A stretch of 24,237 nucleotides of DNA from a virus, in IMG/VR virus record IMGVR_UViG_3300032093_000819, positions 1-24,237 of that record; one strand, written 5' to 3'. Numbering within the stretch: position 1 is the stretch's first letter; each line of letters opens with the position of its first letter. Positions 16,804 to 23,196 of the stretch are shown here, in pieces. The translations under genes and the position numbers were made by a program. The notes beneath the pieces were generated by a model. That model was given only the letters and a program-made list of their open reading frames with translations. It was not told where the DNA came from and did no database searches.

Positions 16804-17311
16804 TAAACTTCCACAGCTTCTCCATGTTATAGTATCTAGCCATAACAAATAATAGATCTGATAGTCTATTTAGATATTTTGGAATCTCACGACTTATCTT
16901 TATTTCATCGTTGATTTCAAGTACTGCTATCGCTACCCATACAGATCTTTCTGCCCTTCTTACTACCGCCCTAGCATTGTGTAAAGGTCCTGTAGGCAAG
17001 ATAAAAGACGTTAGTGGCTCTAGATACTCATTGTAATCATCAATAATAGTCTCTAGCCACTCAACACGTTCTGGGGTTATCTTAATTGTTTGTGATCCAG
17101 CCAATTCAGCTCCAAGATCAAATAGATCTTGCTGAATCATATCAATAATATCTGTTCTGTCTGTCATTCCGATAGCAGAGTTTGCCTCATCTACTGAGCC
17201 TATGGCATCAATTAGTGGGCTGCTCTTATATACTTGCTCGTTACCACCGATAGAAGTTAATCCTTCATCGCCAGTTTTTGTGTATATCTTAGTTAATCTA
17301 TTCTTCGTCAT
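16793..17311 (-). CDS. PduO-type cob(I)alamin adenosyltransferase (172 aa)
   Basis: Transfers the adenosyl group of ATP to cob(I)alamin to make adenosylcobalamin in the cytosol. Family motifs are all present: TKIYTKTGDEGLT (ATP loop, about residues 7-19), IGSVDEANSAIG, NARAVVRRAERSVW (about 126-139) and NRLSDLLFVMARYYN near the C terminus. Length is close to the family norm. ATG 17311 is chosen; an upstream TTG frame is unlikely. It overlaps a small membrane-protein gene and the DUF4430-like gene, so all three are coupled. I see no B12-dependent enzyme in the window. No symbol is given because pduO/cobA2 naming depends on context. Confidence 0.9.
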   Translation of the reverse strand: MTKNRLTKIYTKTGDEGLTSIGGNEQVYKSSPLIDAIGSVDEANSAIGMTDRTDIIDMIQQDLFDLGAELAGSQTIKITPERVEWLETIIDDYNEYLEPLTSFILPTGPLHNARAVVRRAERSVWVAIAVLEINDEIKISREIPKYLNRLSDLLFVMARYYNMEKLWKFNEK

Positions 17312-17444
17312 CAAAATCCACTTCAAATGGATCGGAAAGATCTAGATTTTCTAGACCTTCTAAAGACTTAAAAGCAACCACGGCTGTAATAGCCATAACT
17401 GCTAGTAGTCCTGCAACAATAATCACCTTCTTATTCAATCCCAT
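17298..17444 (-). CDS. Small membrane protein with acidic tail (48 aa)
   Basis: A short basic N terminus (MGLNKK), one transmembrane segment (about residues 7-25) and a very acidic tail (DPFEVDFDDEE) give an N-in or signal-anchor topology. It overlaps both neighbours (17435-17608 and the adenosyltransferase), so it is probably part of that transcript. Function unknown. Confidence 0.65.
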   Translation of the reverse strand: MGLNKKVIIVAGLLAVMAITAVVAFKSLEGLENLDLSDPFEVDFDDEE

Positions 17445-17608
17445 AATCCTATTCTATGACCATATCTATATGCATCTGATTGCATAGAGTCCATTCTAGA
17501 TTTACCACATGGACATGGCGGAACCATATGGATCTTGCTGTCTTCTAAATCTGTTTCTATACTCATTATAGTATTGCATGCTGGACATTTGAACATATGC
17601 TTTTTCAT
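17435..17608 (-). CDS. Small zinc-ribbon protein (57 aa)
   Basis: FKCPAC (about residues 6-11) and PCPCGKSR (31-38) form a C4 zinc ribbon. The start overlaps the upstream stop (ATGA), with the strong ribosome site GGAGGAAAAGAA. Met-rich and short. Function unknown. Confidence 0.7.
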   Translation of the reverse strand: MKKHMFKCPACNTIMSIETDLEDSKIHMVPPCPCGKSRMDSMQSDAYRYGHRIGLWD

Positions 17609-17871
17609 TTCTTTTCCTCCATGATCATTTCAATAATGTCGTAGCAATCACAAGTACTGGTCATGCATTCCACTGTTCTTAATCCATACCGCCTTAATTC
17701 TCCTGACGCTGAAAGTAAATGCTGCTCTTGTATTAAGGAAGCAATTCTTTCTCGTTCTCTCTTTTCAGCTTTTTTACAACCATTACAAGGACACTTCCAA
17801 ACAGTTTTACTATAACTTATTTGGTCTCTAGGGTCTCTTAAATGTGACGTTTCGGCTGCTTCAAGATCCAA
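17605..17871 (-). CDS. Hypothetical protein with CPCNGC motif, probable TTG start (88 aa)
   Basis: Residues about 27-32 read CPCNGC, followed by a long basic/acidic helix (KKAEKRERERIASLIQEQHLL) and a second Cys group (ECMTSTCDC); a zinc site is likely. I prefer the TTG at 17871, which has AGAGGA 8 nt upstream and overlaps the previous stop; a TTG at 17898 would add nine basic residues but has a weak ribosome site. Function unknown. Confidence 0.65.
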   Translation of the reverse strand: MDLEAAETSHLRDPRDQISYSKTVWKCPCNGCKKAEKRERERIASLIQEQHLLSASGELRRYGLRTVECMTSTCDCYDIIEMIMEEKK

Positions 17872-18124
17872 CTTCTTCGTCCTCTTTTTCGTTTTCAACA
17901 GATCTTAGTTCATCATAAAGATCCCAATATCTGTTTTCCCAACCAGTTGCTCTTTCTTCTGCATCTACCCACAAGGTGTTCATATGATCTCTTTTTTCGT
18001 AGGCTTCATCAATTAGGTCTTGCATATATGAAGTCTGTTTAGTTATATCTTGATTAACTGCTCTTAAAGTACCAACCCTATATGCAGTTATAACCATAAT
18101 CATTGTGAATATTACTTCGAACAT
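17861..18124 (-). CDS. Membrane-anchored coiled-coil protein (87 aa)
   Basis: An N-terminal hydrophobic segment (FEVIFTMIMVITAY) precedes a long charged coiled coil (about 30-80) ending in an acidic EKEDEEVGS. The layout resembles small phage inner-membrane proteins such as i-spanins, but there is no lysis gene nearby, so that is weak. Very strong ribosome site AAGGAGGCGGAA and a good canonical promoter (18146-18175). Confidence 0.7.
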   Translation of the reverse strand: MFEVIFTMIMVITAYRVGTLRAVNQDITKQTSYMQDLIDEAYEKRDHMNTLWVDAEERATGWENRYWDLYDELRSVENEKEDEEVGS

Positions 18125-18145
18125 TTCCGCCTCCTTGAGTTACTA

Positions 18146-18175
18146 ATTATAGCCCAACAGACTCAGCTTTGTCAA
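18146..18175 (-). promoter_or_regulatory. Canonical minus-strand promoter
   Basis: TTGACA (18170-18175), 18-nt spacer, TATAAT (18146-18151) on the minus strand. A consensus match without a TGTC box. Confidence 0.8.
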
Positions 18176-18233
18176 TAGCATCATCCATGCTATATGGATG
18201 TTCTTTTGTACAATCTCCGCATTCTCTACACAT
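18147..18233 (-). CDS. Possible tiny CxxC peptide (28 aa)
   Basis: MCRECGDCTKEHPYSMDD... has three Cys in the first 8 residues. It begins just after a terminator and its coding region coincides with the promoter for 17861-18124. The only ribosome-site candidate, GGGGGA, is in the terminator stem. It may not be a gene. Confidence 0.3.
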   Translation of the reverse strand: MCRECGDCTKEHPYSMDDAIDKAESVGL

Positions 18234-18234
18234 G

Positions 18235-18260
18235 GAAAATCCCCCGCCTTTCAGCGGGGG
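18235..18260 (-). terminator. Minus-strand terminator
   Basis: CCCCCGC / GCGGGGG (18241-18260), 6-nt loop, followed on the minus strand by ATTTT. It ends the 18965-18275 run. Confidence 0.75.
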
Positions 18261-18274
18261 CCTTTCTTAATTAA

Positions 18275-18481
18275 TTAAACTTTCTTAGGTCTGCCAGTCT
18301 TTTTAGGGACTAGGCTGGTCTCTCTTCGAATACCATGCTTATTGGTATCAATTCTTGTCAAAGGTTTTCCTGACTTAAATTTTCCCTGACTTGGTTTCTT
18401 GCGAGTAGCCTCTGCAGATGTTACTGCACCTGATGGTTGATTATTAGGTGGAGTATCCATTCCTGTACCATTATCGCTCAT
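18275..18481 (-). CDS. Small basic disordered protein (68 aa)
   Basis: No folded domain apparent: low-complexity N terminus (TPPNNQPSGAVTSAEATRKK), then basic stretches ending KKTGRPKKV, whose GRPKK recalls an AT-hook core (GRP). DNA binding is possible. Overlaps the upstream gene by 11 nt; terminator downstream. Confidence 0.65.
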   Translation of the reverse strand: MSDNGTGMDTPPNNQPSGAVTSAEATRKKPSQGKFKSGKPLTRIDTNKHGIRRETSLVPKKTGRPKKV

Positions 18482-18629
18482 TAATAAATCTTTCTCTTTG
18501 TTCTGGAGTTGCAGTCATATTTAATGTTAAACCTGCTTCTCCATCTCGTGCAACATTCAAAGTGCCTCCTGGAATGTTTGCAATACCAGTTTCGCTACCA
18601 AATGCTTTGCATCCACATTCAACGCACAT
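18471..18629 (-). CDS. Small CxxC-type hypothetical protein (52 aa)
   Basis: MCVECGCKAFG at the start gives a C2-x-C-x-C cluster, followed by a beta-rich region (GTLNVARDGEAGLTLNMT) and a helix (PEQRERFINE). Similar MC.ECGC-starting small proteins occur in phages, without known function. The ribosome site CAAGGACC is rather far from the ATG. Confidence 0.7.
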   Translation of the reverse strand: MCVECGCKAFGSETGIANIPGGTLNVARDGEAGLTLNMTATPEQRERFINER

Positions 18630-18631
18630 GA

Positions 18632-18775
18632 TTACTTAGGTCCTTGTGCTGATGCTTGATTAGAAACATCTGTTGCTGGGAAAGCTGGCTTTGGATCAGC
18701 AGCATACTGCTCTCCAACATTGTGTGTTCCCGCAGGCTTTGTTGTATTAAAGCCGTTCAAATTTAATCCGTCCAT
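18632..18775 (-). CDS. Small hypothetical protein (47 aa)
   Basis: Not recognised. Low-complexity, Pro/Ala/Asn-rich, with no metal ligands. AGGAGTAATAAA is the ribosome site. The 5' leader contains a strong stem-loop and a 12-codon leader frame (18786-18824) whose stop touches this ribosome site. Confidence 0.65.
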   Translation of the reverse strand: MDGLNLNGFNTTKPAGTHNVGEQYAADPKPAFPATDVSNQASAQGPK

Positions 18776-18785
18776 TTTATTACTC

Positions 18786-18824
18786 CTATAGGTTATATTT
18801 AGATGGGTCTAGAAGTCCATCCAT
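18786..18824 (-). CDS. Possible leaderless leader peptide (12 aa)
   Basis: MDGLLDPSKYNL: the ATG is 6 nt after the -10 (18831-18836), so the message would begin at the start codon. The stop TAG overlaps the ribosome site of the gene at 18775, whose product also starts MDGL. The frame also forms a stem-loop: GGTTATAT/ATATAACC with inner GATGG/CCATC. It could be an attenuator or a coupling device. Confidence 0.4.
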   Translation of the reverse strand: MDGLLDPSKYNL

Positions 18825-18830
18825 ATAACC

Positions 18831-18836
18831 ATTATA
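18831..18836 (-). promoter_or_regulatory. Extended -10 promoter
   Basis: TGC-TATAAT on the minus strand; no clear -35. Confidence 0.55.
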
Positions 18837-18842
18837 GCATTT

Positions 18843-18965
18843 TTATATTCTATACTTATTTTCCCAGCAAGAGTCGCATACCATAATATATTTGGTCTCT
18901 GTGCTGGTGATGCGGGTTGCAGTATTCCCACAACCCGTCACCTCACATTTTTCTTCTTGGGACAT
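18843..18965 (-). CDS. Small zinc-ribbon protein (40 aa)
   Basis: CEVTGC (residues 7-12) and CDSC (30-33) with a TKYIMV strand between: a compact zinc ribbon that I recall from other phage small proteins. It starts in a TAATG overlap with the histone-like gene upstream. Function unknown. Confidence 0.7.
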   Translation of the reverse strand: MSQEEKCEVTGCGNTATRITSTETKYIMVCDSCWENKYRI

Positions 18966-19168
18966 TACTTCTTTTTAGTAGACTTTTTTACGGTCTTTTT
19001 TGGAGCAGTCTTCTTAGCTGGAGACTTCTTTGCAGGAGCCTTCTTCTTAGGTGCTGCCTTCTTGGTTGCTTTCTTCACGACTTCCACCTTTCTTTCAGGC
19101 TCTTCTAAAACAAGAGTTGTGTACTTAAACTCTTCTGGGAAAAGCCATTTCTTTAATTTATCGAACAT
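18965..19168 (-). CDS. Histone H1-like Lys/Ala/Pro tail protein (67 aa)
   Basis: An amphipathic N terminus (MFDKLKKWLFPEEF) is joined to a disordered tail of KKA/PAKK/APKK repeats (about residues 32-67), like the C terminus of histone H1 and of actinobacterial HupB. Nonspecific DNA binding is likely. Small beta/helix linker (TTLVLEEPERKVEVV) between. It overlaps the gene upstream by 11 nt. A frame on the opposite strand across the repeats is a shadow. Confidence 0.75.
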   Translation of the reverse strand: MFDKLKKWLFPEEFKYTTLVLEEPERKVEVVKKATKKAAPKKKAPAKKSPAKKTAPKKTVKKSTKKK

Positions 19169-19295
19169 TATCTTTATCTATCTTTCTGATTATATAATCA
19201 ATCACTTGTTGTGGCTTCCAGTCTTCTGGAAGTTCAAGATTACTAATTTGATTTACGATATCTTGTCTTACCTTAGTGTCTATGTAATCTTGCAT
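19158..19295 (-). CDS. Small hypothetical protein, probably leaderless (45 aa)
   Basis: Not recognised. Helical (DTKVRQDIVNQISNLELPEDWKPQQVIDYIIRKID). No ribosome site; instead TAAAAT (19302-19307), with TGA as extended -10, lies 6 nt before the ATG, as at other leaderless genes here. Overlaps the histone-like gene. Confidence 0.55.
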   Translation of the reverse strand: MQDYIDTKVRQDIVNQISNLELPEDWKPQQVIDYIIRKIDKDNVR

Positions 19296-19322
19296 AATAT
19301 TATTTTATCATTTATATGTCAA

Positions 19323-19346
19323 TGGGGCAAGGTATCCCCTGCCCCA
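19323..19346. terminator. Hairpin after the surface-layer-like gene
   Basis: TGGGGCA / TGCCCCA, 10-nt loop, 15 nt after the stop of 19362-20432 on the minus strand. No T tract, so it may be weak. Confidence 0.5.
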
Positions 19347-19361
19347 CGACAATATAAAGAA

Positions 19362-20432
19362 TTACTTCTTAAGTGTTACCTTAAGCTTAGGGAACTTAGC
19401 GTTCCATTTCTTTGCCAAGGCGTTGAACTCCTTGACATATGTAGCCTTAGCAAGATCTGCATCTGCCTTAGCCTTTGCTAGGTCAACAACAGCCTTTGCT
19501 GCTGCTGCATCTGCTGCTGCCTTGTCTGCTGCACGAGCAGTCTTTTCGGCTGCCAATGCTGCTTCTGCAGTTGCCTTAGCGGCATTTGCTGCTGCAAGTT
19601 GAGTTGTTAGAGCAGCAAGGTCTCCAGCCAAATCACGTACTGCGATGATCTTTACAGATGATGCAGATGGTGTGCTGAATCCTGTTACTGCTGCTGCCAT
19701 ATCGGCTGCTGCTGCATAGAATACGATTGTCACTGGACCAGTTGCTGGAGCAACAAACTTAACGTCTGCTGATCCGAAATTGGTTAGTGTTGCACCTGTT
19801 GTTACAGTTACTGTATCAAGGGTTGCACCGTTAGCAATTGCATTAAGGGTCTTTCCAGAAATCTTATTTCCGAATACATCCTGTGCTGTTGCTGTTACTG
19901 TTACTGATGTTCCTGCTGGAGCAGAATCTACACCTGTTACGGCGATCTTATCGATCAAAGTAGATGTTCCTTGTAGGAAGTATGTCACAGTTGTGCCCTG
20001 ATTTGTAATTGCTACAGAGCTTACTGCTGTCGTTTTAGTATATACATAAAACGTTGCTGTTGTTCCTGTACCAACATTGAGGCTCCATGTTGCTGAACCT
20101 GAAGATGCTGTTACTGGTGCTGTAGTTGTTGCAAATGCTGACACTACAGCGGCATTTGTTGCTGAAACTGATACTGTTGTTCCAGTATCAACTGTAACTA
20201 CAAACTCAACTACATCAAGGGAATCTACAGAGTTGTCTGTAGGGACTGGAATTGTAATTGGTGTTGTTGCTGCTGTTCCAGCAGTTTGTGCTGTCCATGT
20301 CGGCGATGCTACTGTGCCTGTATTCTTCTTTACAGAAGTTACAACCATTGGAGCAGCACTTGCAGGTGTTGCTAGTGTACCCATAGCGACGGCTGCAACC
20401 ATTGCTAGAGCGATTTTCTTAAATGACTTCAT
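19362..20432 (-). CDS. Secreted Ala/Thr-rich surface-layer-like protein (356 aa)
   Basis: MKSFKKIALAMVAAVAMGTLATPASA is a typical Sec signal with an ASA cleavage site at about 26. Residues about 27-240 are Thr/Val/Ala-rich beta repeats, including an Ig-like segment (SAPAGTSVTVTATAQDVFGNKISG), common in bacterial surface proteins. Residues about 265-335 form an Ala-rich coiled coil, and the C terminus is basic (KKWNAKFPKLKVTLKK). The design resembles actinobacterial S-layer or surface proteins, so it may be host-derived; superinfection exclusion or surface remodelling are guesses. Ribosome site AAGGAGAATAAATTAA. The coding sequence is Ala/GCT-GCA biased, unlike its neighbours. Confidence 0.8.
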   Translation of the reverse strand: MKSFKKIALAMVAAVAMGTLATPASAAPMVVTSVKKNTGTVASPTWTAQTAGTAATTPITIPVPTDNSVDSLDVVEFVVTVDTGTTVSVSATNAAVVSAFATTTAPVTASSGSATWSLNVGTGTTATFYVYTKTTAVSSVAITNQGTTVTYFLQGTSTLIDKIAVTGVDSAPAGTSVTVTATAQDVFGNKISGKTLNAIANGATLDTVTVTTGATLTNFGSADVKFVAPATGPVTIVFYAAAADMAAAVTGFSTPSASSVKIIAVRDLAGDLAALTTQLAAANAAKATAEAALAAEKTARAADKAAADAAAAKAVVDLAKAKADADLAKATYVKEFNALAKKWNAKFPKLKVTLKK

Positions 20433-20478
20433 TTAATTTATTCTCCTTAATTTATCCACCTCTTGTGAGCGTGGAATT

Positions 20479-20712
20479 CTAGTTTGTGTACGAGTTCCGC
20501 CATTGTGACGGAGAGTGGTTCTCTTCGATACTTTTCTTCATGTCAATGTCTTCGTACATTCGAACAATATGAGTACATGGATCCTGACCTTCGTCAAATT
20601 CCGCATATTCTTGTTCGGACATTGGTAGTCCGTCGTGTGTGTAGCATACAGGAGGTCCGCACCAACCCTTTTCAATCCCGTACGCAATCCATTCGTCAAA
20701 TGTTAGATCCAT
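20479..20712 (-). CDS. Conserved actinophage hypothetical protein (77 aa)
   Basis: The block YGIEKGWCGPPVCYTHDGLPMSEQEYAEFDEG..PCTHIVRMYED...SIEENHSPSQWR matches a recurrent uncharacterised actinophage family; three Cys and several His suggest a metal site. It overlaps the thioredoxin gene by 10 nt with AAGGAG as ribosome site. Confidence 0.8.
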   Translation of the reverse strand: MDLTFDEWIAYGIEKGWCGPPVCYTHDGLPMSEQEYAEFDEGQDPCTHIVRMYEDIDMKKSIEENHSPSQWRNSYTN

Positions 20713-21005
20713 TCTGCCAACTCCTTTAAAAGGCGGTGCTTTGGCATTGCTCCCACAATAGTGTGGACTGGATTTCCATCCTTAAATAATACCATAGTTG
20801 GTATTGATTGTACAGAGTATTCCTGAGATTTTTTTGGATTTTCATCAACATTTAACTTGCCGATCAAGAGTCCAGTTTCACTTGAGAGTTCTTCTAGGAT
20901 TGGATTCATCTTTTTACAAGGACCGCACCAGTCTGCCCAAAAGTCTACCAAGATTAATTCATTTTCTAATATAGCCTGCCCAAATGTGTCGTCTGTGATT
21001 ATCAC
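20703..21005 (-). CDS. Thioredoxin (100 aa)
   Basis: Classical thioredoxin: active site WCGPCK (Cys27, Cys30), DFWADW strand before it, KLNVDENP, and the cis-Pro motif SIPT (Pro69), then VLFKDG and a C-terminal helix. A cytosolic dithiol reductase; phage thioredoxins can support ribonucleotide reductase, DNA polymerase or the host redox pool. The GTG at 21005 (GGAGGCTAT upstream, GTGA overlap) is preferred; a longer frame to 21041 runs into the gene upstream. Slightly short but complete. Confidence 0.92.
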   Translation of the reverse strand: MIITDDTFGQAILENELILVDFWADWCGPCKKMNPILEELSSETGLLIGKLNVDENPKKSQEYSVQSIPTMVLFKDGNPVHTIVGAMPKHRLLKELAEWI

Positions 21006-21475
21006 ATAGCCTCCACATGAGTAGGCCAGAAATACTGGCATTTATCGCAACAGGTATAACCTAGTTCACGATAATCAGAATATTCATTGTAGAAATAATA
21101 TTTCTCAGGATCTTTCTCAAATAACCTGCCCTTATGTGAGTAATGAAGCTTTTCGTCTCCAAGCCACCAAGGCCTATCTGATTCTAGACCCATAAAGTTT
21201 TCTTCATAGATCTCATCAAATTTTGCGTGTGTGCTATTTTTATAGCCACGAAGAATAATTTCTTTAATGATTGACTCATTGTAAAGGAATAGCCAGTCTT
21301 CGTGCCCACGCCACATTTTAACTGCAGGGTGATTTACCCATGCACCAGACTGATCATAATAACCAGCCAAAGATTTAAGTACTTGTAGGTTCTCTACGCT
21401 TTGCTTAATAAGACGCTTGCGATCTAAATGCTTAGCAGTCTCAGCAAAGTCCGCCTCTGGTAGAAATGTTTGCAT
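21002..21475 (-). CDS. Pyr_excise / MSMEG_6728-like protein (157 aa)
   Basis: MQTFLPEADFAETAKHLDRKRLIKQSVENLQVL and NHPAVKMWRGHEDWLFLYN are the hallmark of the pyrimidine-dimer glycosylase/endonuclease V-like family (PF03013, MSMEG_6728 type), typical of actinobacteria and their phages. DNA repair is the name-based role, but activity of this subfamily is not established to my knowledge. A CCDKCQYFWPTH motif at the C terminus may bind zinc. No ribosome site; TACAAT lies 7 nt before the ATG, so leaderless. Coupled to the thioredoxin by GTGA. Confidence 0.85.
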   Translation of the reverse strand: MQTFLPEADFAETAKHLDRKRLIKQSVENLQVLKSLAGYYDQSGAWVNHPAVKMWRGHEDWLFLYNESIIKEIILRGYKNSTHAKFDEIYEENFMGLESDRPWWLGDEKLHYSHKGRLFEKDPEKYYFYNEYSDYRELGYTCCDKCQYFWPTHVEAM

Positions 21476-21482
21476 ACTATGT

Positions 21483-21511
21483 ATTGTACTAAATTATTTA
21501 CGGTTGGTCAA
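21483..21511 (-). promoter_or_regulatory. Canonical promoter, leaderless start
   Basis: Minus strand TTGACC (21506-21511), 17 nt, TACAAT (21483-21488), 7 nt before the ATG at 21475. The -35 lies in the end of the gene upstream. Confidence 0.75.
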
Positions 21512-21734
21512 TAGTAGGCGGTGTGCCTTTTAGTTCTTCTGCTGCTGCATTAAACTTATCCATAAATACTTTTACTACAAAAAATGTAGACTCATGAGCA
21601 TTTTTAGAAAGATTATTTAAATTCTCTTCCGATCTTTGGTCTTCAGGAAGAGCGTTAGCCCACTTCTGAAATAAAGCTTTTGATGTATCTTGAATTATTT
21701 CTTCAAGCACGGTCATGGTTTTTTGTTCATCCAT
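21498..21734 (-). CDS. Helical hypothetical protein (78 aa)
   Basis: Not recognised. Amphipathic helices throughout (VLEEIIQDTSKALFQKWANAL; FFVVKVFMDKFNAAAEEL) and a Pro-rich end (GTPPTIDQP). It overlaps the subtilase gene by 8 nt, with AGGAGCAGC upstream. Its 3' end carries the next promoter's -35. Confidence 0.7.
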   Translation of the reverse strand: MDEQKTMTVLEEIIQDTSKALFQKWANALPEDQRSEENLNNLSKNAHESTFFVVKVFMDKFNAAAEELKGTPPTIDQP

Positions 21735-22638
21735 TTATTGCTGCTCCTATATTAATTAGTTTACCAAAAAGCACCTTGTTGCTTTTAGTGTTTACTGATG
21801 TGCGTGAAAGCAAATCATAAATTTCTTGATACGTTAGATTAGGTTTTGCAGACCTAATTGCTAACCAATTTGCAGCAGCAACTTGAGTTGCTACCGATGT
21901 TCCTCTGCCTATACCAGTTTTATTTCCTACAGTATAAAGCTTCATTTGCCCTAAAGAATAAAAGTCTACCAAATTGTAGTCATTGTTACTATAAGTAGCA
22001 ATACTGTTGCTTATATCAGTTGCTCCAATTGCTATAGAATCTTGAATACATGAAGGCCAATCTATTCTTTCTGGATCAGAATTGTTTCCTGTAGGGAAAA
22101 ATACTGGAATGTTCATTTGTTTTAAGTTAGATATGGCTGGCTTAAGATACTTGGAAATAGGGCAATACTGTTTATAATAAAGTAGTTTATGATGTCCCTG
22201 AGACATAGATACTGCTTGTATATTATACTTTTCTTTATTTACCGCCACCCAATTTAAAGCCTCAACGATATTTCCTTCTGTAGTTGGCATTCTATATCCG
22301 CTAGAATTATGTGCGATTATTCTAATAAACACAATATTAACATTAGGATTTGTTAGAACAACTGCAGATGCCATTTGTGTCCCATGCGAAAAACCATTAC
22401 GAGATATGATCTCATTTCCCAGAACCGCAGACCCAGATCCTTCCATATAGTAATCACCATTAGGGCAAGAAGGCCAGTCAAGTATGCATACCTCTTGGAT
22501 AACCTTGCTATTAAAAATTGGCAAAGATGTATCAAGGGCTGTATCTAAAATAGCAATTGATGGTTTTTCGTCTACCGCATTTGCAGGTAAAGATAAAACA
22601 GGGATCAGTAATATGACAACCGCTATAATTTTTTTCAT
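21727..22638 (-). CDS. Secreted subtilisin-like serine protease (S8 family, 303 aa)
   Basis: A signal peptide (MKKIIAVVILLIPVLSLPANA, cleavage near 21) precedes a subtilase domain with the complete triad: Asp32 in AILDTALD, His85 in GFSHGTQMAS, Ser248 in GRGTSVA, plus the oxyanion Asn185 in PTGNNSD. There is little room for a propeptide, which is unusual for secreted subtilases. An extracytoplasmic protease; targets could be host surface proteins, and the S-layer-like gene lies 1.3 kb away. The ATG is 6 nt after TATTAT, so leaderless, with no ribosome site. Confidence 0.9.
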   Translation of the reverse strand: MKKIIAVVILLIPVLSLPANAVDEKPSIAILDTALDTSLPIFNSKVIQEVCILDWPSCPNGDYYMEGSGSAVLGNEIISRNGFSHGTQMASAVVLTNPNVNIVFIRIIAHNSSGYRMPTTEGNIVEALNWVAVNKEKYNIQAVSMSQGHHKLLYYKQYCPISKYLKPAISNLKQMNIPVFFPTGNNSDPERIDWPSCIQDSIAIGATDISNSIATYSNNDYNLVDFYSLGQMKLYTVGNKTGIGRGTSVATQVAAANWLAIRSAKPNLTYQEIYDLLSRTSVNTKSNKVLFGKLINIGAAING

Positions 22639-22644
22639 TTATTA

Positions 22645-22673
22645 ATAATACTAAATGTAATAGAATCTGTCAA
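22645..22673 (-). promoter_or_regulatory. Canonical promoter, leaderless start
   Basis: Minus strand TTGACA (22668-22673), 17 nt, TATTAT (22645-22650), 6 nt before the subtilase ATG. Confidence 0.8.
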
Positions 22674-22675
22674 TA

Positions 22676-22840
22676 CTATTTATTATTTTTAGGAGTATAC
22701 CATTTACCAGCGTCAAGGTCTGGTAACTTCATAGAATTTGATTCCAACAATGCATGAAGAGTAGCCTTTAAATACTCAAGTTCAAATTGTTGTCGTAAAA
22801 CTTCTAGTTCAAGTAATCTTATTCTGTCTGACTTTCTCAT
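22676..22840 (-). CDS. Small coiled-coil protein (54 aa)
   Basis: Not recognised. RIRLLELEVLRQQFELEYLKATLHALLES is one heptad-patterned helix, followed by KLPDLDAGKWYTPKNNK. The ATG overlaps the upstream stop (TAATG), with GGAAATGAAT as a modest ribosome site. Confidence 0.65.
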   Translation of the reverse strand: MRKSDRIRLLELEVLRQQFELEYLKATLHALLESNSMKLPDLDAGKWYTPKNNK

Positions 22841-23190
22841 TATTCATTTCCAAAATCTACTGGTGTTGGGGCTGTTGCCAAGCTTCCGCATTGAGCACAT
22901 TCCATATCTAAAAAGTAGGTTGCAATTTCAGAATCATTAAAGATAACCTTAACATTCCAAATGTTACATCCACATGGGCAGACATGAGTTGGAGTACCTC
23001 TAAGGTCCATAGCCTTGCTGTAATCTTCTGGTTTCAGATCCTTGATGCTTCTCAAGTTTTCCTCTTCAAACTCTATGTCTTCATTATCGTTATTGATAAT
23101 AAGGATTCTGTTTTTATCAACAAAATCTTTAATCATGCCCAGTGTTATAAGCCCAAAGAACAGGGCTGACAGTCTACTGAGCCACTTCAT
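22840..23190 (-). CDS. Membrane-anchored zinc-ribbon phage protein (116 aa)
   Basis: One N-terminal hydrophobic segment (about residues 8-21), an acidic linker, then THVCPCGCNIWNVKVIFND.EIATYFLDMECAQCGSLATAPTP (about 68-110), a C4 ribbon whose motifs match a widespread uncharacterised phage protein. Here it has an added membrane anchor. Leaderless: TATAAT lies 6 nt before the ATG and no ribosome site is present. Confidence 0.8.
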   Translation of the reverse strand: MKWLSRLSALFFGLITLGMIKDFVDKNRILIINNDNEDIEFEEENLRSIKDLKPEDYSKAMDLRGTPTHVCPCGCNIWNVKVIFNDSEIATYFLDMECAQCGSLATAPTPVDFGNE

Positions 23191-23196
23191 ATTCTT

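Noticed and set aside
19780-20436. Antisense frames across the surface-layer-like gene (19780-20001, 20077-20436)
   Set aside because: They arise from the Ala/Thr codon bias of the minus-strand gene and have no ribosome sites.
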